Part shown: piece by piece, positions 10,001 through 22,639 of the stretch
Layout: every line of letters begins with the position of its first letter
Position numbering within the stretch: position 1 is the stretch's first letter
DNA from: Mytilus galloprovincialis
Lineage: Eukaryota; Mollusca; Bivalvia; Mytilida; Mytilidae
DNA length: 64,000 bases
Direction: 5' to 3'
Assembly (NCBI RefSeq): GCF_965363235.1
Contig: NC_134843.1
Location: 86,585,795-86,649,794, forward strand
Notes under the pieces: generated by a model
Databases searched by the model: none
What the model was told of the DNA's origin: nothing
The model's input: the letters and a program-made list of their open reading frames with translations, nothing else
Made by a program: the position numbers and the translations under genes

Positions 10001-12665
10001 GCAAATGATAGGTAATGGTCTAAGGTCCAATGGGTCAAAAGGTCCAGGTGGGACAAATCATGGTTTGTCCTCACCATGGGTCCAAAGTTAGATTTCAAAA
10101 AAATGCCTTACCCCAATTTTTAAAAAAGTGTAAAAAATTCCCTACGGCAATACTTTTTTAGCCACTAGGTGGAAATGGTAGGTAATGGACTAGGGTCCAA
10201 TGGGCCAAAAGGTCCAGGTGGGACAACTCATAGTTTGTCTTCACCATAGGTCCGAACTTAGGTCTTAAGGGTCAAACATGCCTACCCCAACTTTTCAAAA
10301 GACTGTCAAAAATTCCCTACGGCAATACTTTTTTACCCACTAGGTGCAAATGATAGGTAATGGTCTAAGGTCCAATGGGTCAAAAGGTCCAGGTGGGACA
10401 ACTCATGGTTTGTCCTCACCATGGGTCCAAAGTTAGATTTCAAAAAAATGCCTTACCCCAACTTTTAAAAAAGTGTAAAAAATTCCCTACGGCAATGCTT
10501 TTTTAGCCACTAGGTGCAAATGATAGGTAATGGTCTAAGGTCCAATGGGTCAAAAGGTCCAGGTGGGACAACTCATGGTTTGTCCTCACCATGTGTCCTA
10601 AGTTAGATTTCAAAAAAATGCCTTACCCCAATTTTTAAAAAAGTGTAAAAAATTCCCTACGGCAATATTTTTTTAGCCACTAGGTGGAAATGGTAGGTAA
10701 TGGACTAGGGTCCAACGGGCCAAAAGGTCCAGGTGGGACAACTCATAGTTTGTCTTCACCATAGGTCCGAACTTAGGTCTTAAGGGTCAAACATGCCTAC
10801 CCCAACTTTTCAAAAGACTGTCAAAAATTCCCTACGGCCAAACTTTTTTACCCACTAGGTGCAAATGATAGGTAATGGTCTACGGTCCAATGGGTCAAAA
10901 GGTCCAGGTGGGACAACTCATGGTTTGTCCTCACCATGGGTCCAAAGTTAGATTTCAAAAAAATGCCTTACCACAATTTAAAAAAAAGTGTAAAAAATTC
11001 CCTACGGCAATACTTTTTTAGCCACTAGGTGGAAATGGTAGGTAATGGACTAGGGTTCAATGGGCCAAAAGGTCCAGGTGGGACAACTCATAGTTTGTCT
11101 TCACCATAGGTCCGAACTTAGGTCTTAAGGGTCAAACATGCCTACCCCAACTTTTCAAAAGACTGTCAAAAATTCCCTACGGCAATAATTTTTTACCCAC
11201 TAGGTGCAAATGATAGGTAATGGTCTAAGGTCCAATGGGTCAAAAGGTCCAGGTGGGACAACTCATGGTTTGTCCTCACCATGGGTCCAAAGTTAGATTC
11301 CAAAAAAATGCCTTACCCCAATTTTTAAAAAAGTGTAACAAATTCCCTACGGCAATACTTTTTTAGCCACTAGGTGGAAATGGTAGGTAATGGACTAGGG
11401 TCCAATGGGCCAAAAGGTCCAGGTGGGACAACTCATAGTTTGTCTTCACCATAGGTCCGAACTTAGGTCTTAAGGGTCAAACACGCCTACCCCAACTTTC
11501 AAAAGACTGTCAAAAATTCCCTACGGCAATACTTTTTTACCCACTAGGTGCAAATGATAGGTAATGGTCTAAGGTCCAATGGGTCAAAAGGTCCAGCTGG
11601 GACAACTCATGGTTTGTCCTCACCATGGGTCCAAAGTTAGATTTCAAAAAAATGCCTTACCCCAATTTTTAAAAAAGTGTAAAAAATTCCCTACGGCAAT
11701 ACTTTTTTAGCCACTAGGTGGAAATGGTAGGTAATGGACTAGGGTCCAACGGGCCAAAAGGTCCAGGTGGGACAACTCATAGTTTGTCTTCACCATAGGT
11801 CCGAACTTAGGTCTTAAGGGTCAAACATGCCTACCTCAACTTTTCAAAAGACTGTCAAAAATTCCCTACGGCAACACTTTTTTACCCACTAGGTGCAAAT
11901 GATAGGTAATAGTCTAAGGTCCAATGGGTCAAAAGGTCCAGGTGGGACAACTCATGGTTTGTCCTCAACATGGGTCCAAAGTTAGATTTCAAAAAAATGC
12001 CTTACCCCAATTTTTAAAAAAGTGTAAAAAATTCCCTACGGCAATACTTTTTTAGCCACTAGGTGGAAATGGTAGGTAATGGACTAGGGTCCAATGGGCC
12101 AAAAGGTCCAGGTGGGACAACTCATAGTTTGTCTTCACCATAGGTCCGAACTTAGGTCTTAAGGGTCAAACATGCCTACCCCAACTTTTCAATAGACTGT
12201 CAAAAATTCCCTACGGCAATACTTTTTTACCCACTAGGTGCAAATGATAGGTAATGGTCTAAGGTCCAATGGGTCAAAAGGTCCAGGTGGGACAACTCAT
12301 GGTTTGTCCTCAACATGGGTCCAAAGTTAGATTTAAAAAAAATGCCTTACCCCAATTTTTAAAAAAGTGTAAAAAATTCCCTACGGCAATACTTTTTTAG
12401 CCACTAGGTGGAAATGGTAGGTAATGGACTAGGGTCCAATGGGCCAAAAGGTCCAGGTGGGACAACTCATAGTTTGTCTTCATCATAGGTCCGAACTTAG
12501 GTCTTAAGGGTCAAACATGCCTACCCCAACTTTTCAAAAGACTGTCAAAACTTCCCTACGGCAATACTTTTTTACCCACTAGGTGCAAATGATAGGTAAT
12601 GGTCTAAGGTCCAATGGGCCAAATGGCCAAGATGGGAAAATTTCACCATAGGTCCAAAGGTAGGT
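7081..12665. repeat. Satellite array, dimeric 170/175-bp units
   Basis: About 32 full units and partial ends. Taking GTAATGG after TAG as unit start, starts fall at 7106, 7276, 7451, 7621, 7791, 7966, 8136, 8311, 8479, 8654 and so on to 12596. Two unit types alternate: A (170 bp; CATGGTTTGTCCTC, ACCATGGGTCC) and B (175 bp; CATAGTTTGTCTTC, ACCATAGGTCC, TCTTAAGGGTC). The A+B period is 345 bp. Alternation breaks into A-A runs at 7451/7621, at 9344/9514/9684 and at 10357/10527. One A unit (9684) is only 153 bp long because it lacks about 17 bp. First and last units are the most diverged. No coding potential is seen on either strand. Confidence 0.97.
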
Positions 12666-14624
12666 TTTTTTTATAAATTGCTAATTTATATTTTCTGTGC
12701 ACACCATACATTAAGTACAACAAATAAACCTTTCGTATAATCAAATGTGAGCGCATTCCGCTTGTTCAGAAGTAGAAGCACGAGTGCAATTTTTTTTTTC
12801 TTTTAATGCAAAACTATTGATACTTTTTAGGAACTACTTGACAGGATGCCGAGACTATGGAAAGCTATTTGTTACAATATCACAAAATTGATTTCTTATG
12901 GAAAAGTCGATGTCATGTCGATGTCATTACTATTTCAAATTGCGCGCATTACGCTGTTTGGTATATGAAAAGCGAATAAAGTAATGAACAGGAAATTACA
13001 TGTTAATTTGAAAAAAAAAACATTAAATAGTGTCTTCGGCTGCTCACTCATATATAAAAACAGATTTTTTGTGATTATATGATTGATAAAAACATTTAAA
13101 GTACGTTTGAATCTTATGCAACTTTTGGGTTTATAGACATATCTGAAAACTGGCTGCTAGCGAAGTGGCTGCTGGCGAGTGGCTGCTAGCTTGAGCCTGG
13201 TTCAGTTTTCATTCTTTTTAAAAATAACACAGAACACAAATAATGATCTTGAAGTTTGAGATCTGAAGACTTCACAACAGTCTTTATGTGCATATTAAGT
13301 GGGAGTCAGTCTGCTACGGGATGCATAAACATGCCGTGTCCTGACGGAATAGGAACGTTAGATCCGATGCATGGTTCCTGTAGTAAGTGTCAAACTATAT
13401 TCACTGCAGATAACACTTCCAACATCTCGGAGGGGTCAGGAGGTGACCTGCTGCAAGACGAAATGTCTGCCTATATCCAACATACGCTCATTTTCCAATG
13501 GCAGTCCAAATTTTCCTTTATTTGTCTATCCTTAGGCTTCATTTTTACAACTCCAGTGTCTAGTACATAGATCGTCATGAACTGGACGTTAAGCAACTAA
13601 CACTCAATCAATCTAGTACATGCAGTAACATTTAAAAAAAAACATGTTCTGAATGATTAAATTTTTTTGTTGAATTAGAACATCTATCTGAATGTAAAAA
13701 AATGTTTCATAGCTTTTGGTGCATCATCAAAGGGAGGTGACAGGATATCATGTACATTAGGATTGGTTCAAACTGGTGAAAAAAGCAAACGGAAGTAGAA
13801 AAAAATGGATTGTTTTCAAGTTGAATCACAACTCTAACGGTAACCCTAGAGGACGTCAAATTTTCAAACAAATCTATGATAGTTGATAGGTAACTTACAA
13901 CTTAGTAATCATAAAAACATTTAAAAGTGCAAAACAACATCCACATAAGACTCATCAGTGTTGATAGAGCCTTAGACCCGAAAATTCAAAAAAGATAAGC
14001 CAAATACTGCTTATGGTTCCGAATAGTTCAATAGATCAGTTAGTTGACAAAAAATGAACCTATAAATGACAGTTCATGCTAACAGAAAAGGGTGGACTAC
14101 TGGGATGGTGATACCTTCGAGGACGAAACATCCACAAGCCTAGTAGAGTATGACGCATTATGTGTATAGGAACAAATATGGTTGATAGAAAAATCCTTGA
14201 AGAATAAATACAACCACTTAGGGAGCGTAACAGGGACAGCCGATAAGTTGGAGGGAAACTTGCTGGAATTTTACAAAAAATCAAAATTGCCCACATTGAG
14301 TCACCATCATAATAATTTACTATATATATATGTAAATTGGCAAAATAAGCTGTAAAGGTTTTGGTCACAAATTCGCGCACAAACATCCTTATGTGTATAA
14401 TCTAAAACCGACCAATCAGTTGACAATTGAAAAGTTATTAGATCGACAGGAAATATTGAAACTACGCACACAGGAAAAAATATGACTTAATCCGTGTGTA
14501 CAATTCTTTGTTTGAATAAATTATAGTTTATACAGACTTTTTTTTATGTAAAAATATCAGTATTCTGACTACCGCATTCTTAAACTATGGTTACCAGGTG
14601 ATACGAGCTTATCTTCAATTTAAG
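12666..14624. other. Gene-poor AT-rich stretch
   Basis: No supported gene. It holds a triple short repeat of TGGCTGCTAGCGAG type at about 13149-13195, and a weak degraded copy (about 13955-13990, minus orientation) of the GACGAAACGCGCGTCTGGC repeat family recognised by AGACTCATCAGTG. An open stretch at 13256-13570 has several cysteines but no recognisable domain. Confidence 0.5.
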
Positions 14625-14970
14625 AATTGAATGCTTCTTTTTGTAAATTTATTGGGGTGTAAAAGCGTTGACCGAAGTACATTTTGTATGAAACGCAGAA
14701 GCGCTTCATTCTAAAAATATACACACGGTCAACGCTTTTACAACCCTATAAAGTTACAAAAAGAAGCATTCAATACTTATAATTACATTTTTTAGCTATG
14801 ATCATGAAAACACGAATTTTATGTTTTATTATTTAAATCACCTGTGCACTTTATTGTTGGAGCACGTGTTATCATGAGTGAAAAGTTGTATTGAGCAATA
14901 CAACTGCTTACGGAATAACACGTGATGTGCAGTTAGCCAATAAGAATAAAATATTATAATGAAACATACA
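14625..14970. repeat. Inverted-repeat element, copy 1 (related to 30105-30430)
   Basis: The left half is a large hairpin: an arm starting GAATGCTTCTTTTTGTAAAT (14629) pairs with the complementary arm ending near 14772, about 46 bp per arm, around a 60-bp loop. The right half holds a second nested hairpin: CACGTGTTAT (14863-14872) pairs with ATAACACGTG (14915-14924), enclosing a perfect 9-bp hairpin at 14885-14904 (GTTGTATTG, AG, CAATACAAC). A diverged copy lies at 30105-30430. It is probably a non-autonomous foldback or MITE-type element. Confidence 0.7.
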
Positions 14971-17334
14971 TCTAATGTAATTATTAACTTATGAGAACAC
15001 TACATTAGTGATTTTCGTTCGATTGTAAACTGACTTCTTCAAGTGAATCAGAAAAATGAGTGATACGAAAAATGTGGTAAGTAGGTTGCCCAATCCCTCA
15101 ATGTGTTTCCATTGATTTTTCATTGATAATCAAACCTTATACCATGTTGTATATTACAACTAGCAGAGACTTGTATTATATGTCTCTCACGGCTACTAGA
15201 TACACACTTCAGGGCATCGTCCTCATGGGTATATCCAATTCTTGATTTGATTTTACAATAACCACTTCGGTAAAATAAAATGACATATTTTTGGCACAGG
15301 TACACTGAGAAACATTGTGTTACAAATATATATACATATATAAAAATAAAGTTGGTCTTTTCCCCGTTATTTACATATGATATCCATGTTCGGCGTCAAT
15401 TTACGTCAAATTTGGGGAAATTTAAAATTCTTTTCAAATAATTCTCAAGAAAATGTTTCAGTTGGTTTCAAAATATATTGTAAATATACACACCGTCATT
15501 ATTCATGAATACATTTTAAAAAATATTTTACTTTGACATCCAATCACAGCGCTCCTAAGTTGAATTTTTTTCAGCTGTTTTGGAAATACATAAGGCCAAC
15601 CTAAAGCTTGGAAAATGTAAAACTACTTTTTTCCATTTAGTGTTTCGAGAACATATTATGTACTACGAGCACTGAGTAAAGTTTAATGACCAAAAACTCA
15701 GGTCTCACACACCTTGAAGGTCATATGATATTTGTTGTTTTCACAATAATCTTTTTCTAACATATACCTTCATGCATACTACGGAGATAAAAATAAAGAA
15801 GAGACAGTAAGTAAGTAAAGCAAGTAAAACATTATTTTGATGCGGTATATTGACAGACAATTTAAACGTAATAAGCTCTGTTCAGCTTTCACCGAATATA
15901 AAAAACATAATAAACAATAGCCAATAAAAAAAAGAGCATGTTCCATGCAGCATGCAAATAGATATTTAAAAAAAAAACCGTAAAATATAGTTCAATGCAT
16001 TACCAAAGTGACTTTTAATTATTATTTTCGCATATTTTATTAACACTCCATGGAATCATCTTAGCCCAAAACATTGAATAGATATTTCTTTTTTTTTAGT
16101 TATTTATGATCCAAAAAATATAATGATAAAGTGATGATGGTCATCTTATACAATAGTTATAATTTGACTGATTTAACAAAGAAAAAAACCCAAATATATC
16201 ATTTCACTAAACATAATACGTTTATGTTAAATAAATTTCAACTAGTACTAATGCTCGTGAAATTCCCTTAATATAAAAACCAAACGCGCCTTATTATATT
16301 TTTTTCCTATTCTGAATGAAAAATGTCCATATAAAAATACTTTGTATTCATACATTGTAACGTACACTTTTGACATTGTTAACAAAATGGTAAATGAACA
16401 TTGTTAAAAAGTATGATAAATAACATCATATATTTCCTGTGCATAAATGGAAATATTTGTTATCTTCGTGTTAAATTAACTTCATTAACAAGCTGGTACA
16501 GGAAATTGACTAACATTTATCACTGTTATCATTTTTAGTGAGAGGACTTAATTGCAATCGTACAACAGCCTCTTATTTTTATGTGTATAAGACTTTATGA
16601 TGTTTTATCCTACAATAATCATAAATTAATTCTAAAAATTATAATTTTGGTACAACATAATACCATGATGTATATATTATATATAACTAATAGTAGAGTA
16701 GATAAACACTTCGGGTTTACTTACTTCCGCAATCAGTATATATTATACTTGGATTTATTTTACAATAACCACTTCGATAAAATATTATGACATATTTATG
16801 GCACAGGTACATGACCCAAAGTGTAATCAGTATATATATATATATACATATATTTAAAAAAAAATCTCGTTTGATACCTGATATTTATGGCATAGTGTAA
16901 AATCAATACCATTAAAATAAGTATGATATCGTTTAAGTTTTCAAGATTGGGTTTTAGAGACCAAAACTAATTTTATCCTCAGCATACACATCTCCTTTCA
17001 GGATAATTTATCGTGATAATAATAACGTAATTTTGAATTTTTTCCCCAGCTGTTTCTTACTTTTCCATTCTTTAACTTTTTACGGAAGCCTTTTAGGGCC
17101 ATGCTAATTGACTTTTTACAAAATAGAGGAACTGGTTCCCAAAAACTGTCTCAAATAAAGGAAAAAGGGGAGGAGGGTTGGTTATATAATCATTGAACCT
17201 GTAAATTGAGTTTTGATATTTGTCACTGAACATCAGATAAACAATGAATTAATACACAAGTTGTACCAGTTTATCTTTTTATTTATCACTTTTAGGAAAA
17301 AAAATCATACTATTGGTAGAGAATTTCACAATTT
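14971..17334. other. AT-rich stretch with a duplicated segment
   Basis: No gene is supported. About 200 bp at 15140-15350 recurs, diverged, at 16650-16860: both contain TTACAATAACCACTTCG, AAAAT, TGACATATTT, TGGCACAGGTAC and then a (TA)n tract. A third, partial relative (ACTAGATACACAC, GAGGGC) is at about 22097-22130. The rest shows only homopolymer and TA tracts. Confidence 0.5.
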
Positions 17335-17450
17335 GTTAAATCAAATTGATAATTTAATATATCAAATAAATAATCTGTTATATCAAATTAATAATTTGTT
17401 ATATCAAATAAATAATTTGTTATATCAAATTAATAATTTGTTATAAATAA
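17335..17450. repeat. 21-bp minisatellite
   Basis: Roughly five tandem copies of a 21-bp unit of type CAAATAAATAATTTGTTATAT, alternating AATAAAT/AATTAAT variants. Because 21 is a multiple of three, one frame reads as a repeated QINNLLY peptide, but there is no other evidence of coding. Confidence 0.85.
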
Positions 17451-17493
17451 TATGCTATATAAAATTGGAAAAAATAAATTAAGATGGCCTTAA

Positions 17494-17965
17494 AGGTGTC
17501 ACACCACCAATTACTCCCTCAAATTTAGAACGTATGTGAAGGTAGGCCTACTCGGACAAAAAATAGTGCATTTGATGTCATTGTTTACTGAAACTACCCA
17601 ACAAATTTGCAGAAATGAAACTTTTGGTGAAAGAGTAATATATTAAGACCATTTTAAGCCCAAATTCACTTGTCTATGAGTTGACATTAAAATTTGAGGA
17701 TTAATGCGCTCCATAGTATACTAATTTAAGATTTCAAGAAAACCAGGGGTTATTTTTAGTGGTACATCAGTTCGGAAGGTCTCTTCTTTCTTATATGGCT
17801 TTAAAGGTATGCTGAAAATTGGCATGAAAAAAAGGTGATACCTGTACGATTCAGGACATACCTGGTTTGTAAGAGGTCAAACTTAAGATAAAAAATTTAG
17901 AAAGCTATGAAAATTGCAAAATTTGGTTGAACAGATAGGGACTTTTAATTGGTGGTCTGACACCT
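17494..17965. mobile_element. 472-bp TIR element (AGGTGT...ACCACCAATTA ends)
   Basis: The left end AGGTGTCACACCACCAATTA pairs with the right end, whose complement is AGGTGTCAGACCACCAATTA: a 20-bp terminal inverted repeat with one mismatch. The interior has no coding. The termini are close to those of the larger element at 36802-39472 (AGGTGTAATACCACCAAATC), which suggests one non-autonomous DNA-transposon superfamily. The mirrored CTTAAAGG/CCTAAAAGG flanks obscure any target duplication. Confidence 0.75.
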
Positions 17966-18684
17966 AAAAGGCATCCGTAATTTCTCTTATGCACAGGTAA
18001 AGATACTCCCGCTTTCTTTCAACGAAACAGCATCCAAACTACACCTTCAAGTAAAGCTAGGTTCACACTGCCGATCAGATCAACTCGATCAGGCCCGATC
18101 AAGACAAATTACGTGATCGGGAGGCTGGTCTGACTCAATCGACAAGAATGTTCGGGATAGTCATCGATCTGACTTTCTACCCGAGAGTTTTTGACATGTC
18201 AAAAACAATCGCGTAAGGACCGAGAAGCAAGTCACTCGAGAAGAGATCGATAATTCGTCGAATATTTGTCGAATTGATCGGGAAAGGATCGTGTAGAGAT
18301 CTAGTTTGGTCGGAATACAACAAAATTACCGATCAGTACTCGATCATTTCGACATTTGCTCGACTAATGTCCGATCATTTCCAGATTAACTCGACCAATG
18401 TCCGATCGCTTCCGGATCAATGCGACTTCTATATTTATTTTACCCTAGACCAACTCGACCAATACCCGATCTCTACGCGACCACATTCGACCACTCTTCG
18501 ATCTCTACTCGCCCATACACGAGAACACATGACTGCTACACGATTCTCTAAAAGTGTGTGCAGATCTGATTAACTTTCATAACTCTGTCTCCGCAAAAAT
18601 ATATTCGCAACATCATATTTAACTGTACAAAAATTCCTCTATGTACAGTACGTGGCTTTACTTTTGCAAGGAGAGGTAACATTT

Positions 18685-18880
18685 TAAAAGAGAGGCAAAA
18701 GACACCAAAGGAACAATCAAACTCAAAGGTCGAAATCAAAGCGACACAGCCATAGCAAAAAACCAGAACCGACGAGAAGACAAACAGCAGTCCACATAAA
18801 ATAGAAAACTAAAAAATTAGCAACATTTAACCCAACAAAAACCTGGGATGAACTCAGGTGTTCCGGAAGGGAAGAATATC
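18685..18880 (+). repeat. Dispersed repeat (AAGACACCAAAGG... family), copy 1
   Basis: The series AAAAGACACCAAAGGAACA, TCAAACTCA, AGACAAACAG, ATAGAAAACTAAAAAAT and CCAACAAAAACCTGGGAT matches, in order, the better preserved copy at 53740-53915. I recall this as a very common bivalve interspersed repeat; the family class is not determined. Confidence 0.65.
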
Positions 18881-19481
18881 CTGCAATTTTGGCACTGGCG
18901 CATTTTTCAATTATGAAAGTAATTGTGCAACAACATTCAATATTAGACTGCTGACGACTAAGTTATCTTTCGAAGTTGGTTTATAAGAAAATCGATCAAG
19001 ATTATATTTACCTGTTTTATGGGCTATTTTCTGTTTTGTCTGTCCGTATTTTTCGTTTGTCCAGAAATTTTATTTTGCATTAGCATAAAAAAAGAAGATG
19101 TAGTACAATTGCCAACGAAACAGCTCTTCACAGAACACCAAATGACATAGAAATGATTAATAACAACTCTAGGTCAAATTACTGTCAATTTTTTTTTCAT
19201 TCGAACCTTTTTACGTAATTTCACACAAAAGGACAAATATTTTTTTTTTATTAGGAGCGAATTTCGTTCTTTCACTAGCGATACAAACAGTGAGTTCACC
19301 GTGCACACGTTTTGATCATTTGTTTCTTACATACTTTTGCAAAGTTTGCATAAACTGTGACAAACTATACACTCGCTGCTAATGCGTCTTCTGTTGGTCG
19401 TTTGTCGTTTTGTTGGTTCAAACGATGCATTTCTTTCTAACTTTAATATTAAATCAATTATCTAAACGTGTTCTGGCTTGT

Positions 19482-19613
19482 CATAACTAAATATATTGTC
19501 TTAAATTACTCAAATTTAGGTATTATCCTCCTTTCTTTCATAAAATAACAGCTATGATAGAAAGGAGGGTAATACCTAAATTTGAGTAATTTTAGACAAT
19601 ATTTTGAGTTATG
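19482..19613. repeat. Near-perfect 132-bp palindrome
   Basis: The left arm (19482-19537, containing TTACTCAAATTTAGGTATTA) is the near-perfect inverse of the right arm (19556-19613, containing TAATACCTAAATTTGAGTAA). About 55 bp per arm surround an 18-bp spacer. It lies inside the 3.2-kb TIR element. It is either a foldback MITE or a local inverted duplication. Confidence 0.85.
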
Positions 19614-21279
19614 GAAAGCAATAACATAACTCTTTTTTTAAAAAGGCTTTACCATCATTTCTTCATACATTCATCTGATTAAGATGAAAAACTGTCAATA
19701 AAATTAAATATACATAGAGGAGCGATGTCCTTTGCGTCCATAACATCTTCTACGGAGTCTATTTCCCCGCGTTATAAGTTGAAATAACAACAAAATGTGC
19801 ATGCGTTTTTGACAGTTCAAACAGGGTCAGCAAACTCTGATTTAACGATGCATTTGTTTCTACTACTGTAACGATAAACAAACTATAAAAAATGGCACAC
19901 AACGTTGACTACACTTTGGTTAGAAAAAAATGTACTCTTGATCTCTTGATAGATATATGTAAAGTTGTAAACAGTTTCAGAAAAGGTATCACTCCAGGGG
20001 ATTGAAATTCTATTTTGTGTCAAATGTTGGGGAAATATGTGACATCTTTGCCCTCATTTTGCAATATTTTTAAGCAAATACATGCAGGTTTTTGCCATAC
20101 AGCAAAAAGAAAATAAGTATCTTTAACCATTCAACTACTGGATATCAAATCTATGAAAAAAAAACTGATTACATACTTATGCACATGTATTACAGAAACA
20201 GTATGCTTTATTTGTAAGAAATCAAGGAAAAGGGGATTGTAAAGTTTAGGTATATTGCTATCTAACATAAGTAATAATCCAGTGACAAATCTTATTGTGT
20301 GGTGTCATTCCCCAAAAAGAGCAATACAAAGTACCATTACATATCAGTGTCCACTATGAGGAAGTTTTTATAAGCATTTGGTTCCTCTTTGTTAATTTAG
20401 TGCAAGTCTCACATACTGCCCAAATGTGGTCGGAGTGTCAGCCACTGCCTCACTTAGATTTCTCGGCACCCGTTGCTGTCTAAACCTGCTTTTTCGACTT
20501 CTTTTCACTCTCCAAGCTCCGTTACAGCTATTAACCTGTCTCTCTGAGCTCTTACCACCTTGCACACAAATCCAATTGCTTTATTTCTATATAGATATTT
20601 TAAATGTATGATTTTACTCGGACCATCTACTGAATATAACCAAATATACGGGAAAATGTGTCCATGGGACACTGATAATACCCAAGCTAGCATATATAAC
20701 ATTATAAAGGGTCATTACTCAAGAACGGCCACGCAAATTCGCATTGAACTGTGTTTTATGGAAATAAGCATTGTGTATACGGCGTTTCATAAAATTTGGT
20801 TGAGGCAAAATAAAATTAAAGAACGGAAACTAATATTGTTGGGACTTACGCACGGACAAGGGTAACACGTAATGCCCACTCCGAAGCGGCGGGAATAAAA
20901 GTTTTATGACGTTTTTATACTAAAATTGTGCATACTCGACCAATTCCCGATTATCCCTTCGACCCATATACGAGCAGGTCGATCTGGTCTGGTCGAGATC
21001 AGACTGAGATCGTGAAAAAATTGATTTGGTCTAGCTAGTCGAGTAAAGATCGTGTAAAGATCGTGAATTGATCGGAATTATCGATTAAGTATTTATTTTG
21101 TTGTCGGGATGGAGTCCTGATGGGTCGTGAATTGTAGAGTTAAGGTCTTGTATATTCGGATGGCGGTCGGGTAGAAGTCGTAAACAGGCCCGATCAAGAA
21201 TTTGGTTGAGCTTGGTCGTGGAAATTTGGACAATCGGAATCATCGAGTTGTTCTGATCGGCAGTTTGAACCTAGCTTTA

Positions 21280-22639
21280 GACATATACAGTTCAGCAAAC
21301 GCTCTTTTTTTTATAACAGACAATTGTCTTTACAATACGTATAGATTGTCCCGAGTTTAGAAAAATCACTCGACCGCATTCAGCATTTGTCAACAGAAAT
21401 ATTTTTCAACAATTTTCAATTAAAATTGTTGCTGACTTTTTTCCTTTTTTATTATTTTCTAGTCATAAAGTGTTCATAAAGGTTGCTTTCTAGTAACACA
21501 TTATTTCAAAGACTTATGTGACTTTGGATTTCTTGAAATAAATGTGCTGTAGACAAATAACTTGTGGTTACAAGAAAAAGTTTTATCTTAAAACACATCA
21601 CTCATCATAGATACCAGGATTAAATTTTGCAATTATTCGTTAGACGAGCGTTTTGTCTACAAAAGACTCATCAGTGATGCTCGCATCAAAAAAAGTTAAA
21701 AAGGCCAAATAAAGTACGAAGTCGAAGAGCATTTAGGACCAAAATGGTTTATCATGTTATGAGTTGAAGAGTTAAGCATTTTCATTATTCCCAAGGTAAA
21801 GACTTGAAATGATAACCTTCTTATCATCTTAATATGTAATTTGACAATGTACTTTTGTTATTATGATAGCTTGCTTGTCGGAGTAGCTGACTGAAATGGT
21901 TTCGTTGGTCATATCTTATTTAAGTGGCACCATCACTTCTTCTATTTGTTGTTGTTTTAATTTGTCTCCAGTCATTCTTTTCGTCTTTGTTTAATTGTTA
22001 CGTTTCATATACTTTATTTATTATCAACTATTTGAACGATTGATCTCTGTGAATATATGGTTGATTAATCTTTGATGGACGTTTTAAAGAAAATATGTGT
22101 ACTAGATACACACATGAGGGCGTTAGCTTAAATACATTTATATATAATACTTTCATCAAGATAGTAAATGTGACACAAAAGGATCGATTTCAGTGATATA
22201 GGAGAAGTGTCTGTCAGCAATATGTATTTACGTTATGGAAAATCATGATCAGTGCAGGAAATCAACTTACATTTAATGATGTATTAGTGACATATATTTT
22301 CTTACGTGACCATGGCTAGATAAAAGATGAAATCTGTAAACCGAAGTTCGTATTATGGTTACTTCGTATATTCAGTAGAAAGTACAAGATTTTTTTTCAG
22401 CTGTGTACCTTGTCCACAAAAATGTATTCATAGTTATTATACTGTTGCAGTGAACAGTCATGATGTTTACATCATGATTCAATGCATCGTCTTTATAGTT
22501 TGTCAGTTTCTGAAGTCAATAATGACATGTTTGGCTGCTGCATGGATCCCAATAATGAGACATACAAACCAATTATCTGTTTTGGTTGCTCACACTCTTT
22601 TGTAAACATGACGAAACCATACGCATCTGTCATACAAAT
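21280..22639. other. AT-rich stretch with repeat fragments
   Basis: No supported gene. It holds a minus-oriented copy of the GACGAAACGCGCGTCTGGC-type repeat at about 21640-21760 (AGACGAGCG, AAGACTCATCAGTGATGCTCG, AAAAAGGCCAAATAAAGTACGAAGT-type order) and, at about 22097-22175, a partial copy of the segment duplicated at 15140 and 16650. Confidence 0.5.

Larger units (their letters stand above)
18052..21279. mobile_element. 3.2-kb TIR element with subterminal GATC/CTCGAC arrays
   Basis: The left end TAAAGCTAGGTTCACACTGC is mirrored at the right end (complement TAAAGCTAGGTTCAAACTGC), continuing through CGATCAGA and CAACTCGAT, so the inverted repeat is about 40 bp with few mismatches. Both subterminal regions (18060-18510 and 20930-21250) are packed with short motifs of the type CCGATC, CTCGACCAA and GATCGTG in mixed orientation, as in transposons with subterminal transposase-binding arrays. 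No transposase is seen; the interior carries other repeats (18685-18880, 19482-19613). Probably a non-autonomous DNA transposon enlarged by insertions. Confidence 0.7.

Noticed and set aside
7081-12665. Regularly spaced repeats that could suggest a CRISPR-like array
   Set aside because: Units are 170/175 bp and similar along their whole length, with no unique spacers. This is a eukaryotic satellite.
13256-13570. 104-codon open stretch with several cysteines (CINMPCPDG, CSKCQ)
   Set aside because: No signal peptide, no recognisable domain and no clear splice sites; could be a stray exon but cannot be supported.
14060-14386. 108-codon open stretch, minus strand
   Set aside because: Low-complexity hydrophobic translation and no family resemblance; expected by chance in AT-rich DNA with long spacers.
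17213-17446. 77-codon open stretch ending in QINNLLY repeats
   Set aside because: The peptide repeat is a by-product of the 21-bp minisatellite.
20295-20865. Cluster of overlapping open stretches inside the 3.2-kb TIR element
   Set aside because: They do not resemble a transposase on either strand and overlap each other in different frames.
22327-22605. 92-codon open stretch on the plus strand
   Set aside because: No domain, no start context, no neighbouring exon signals.
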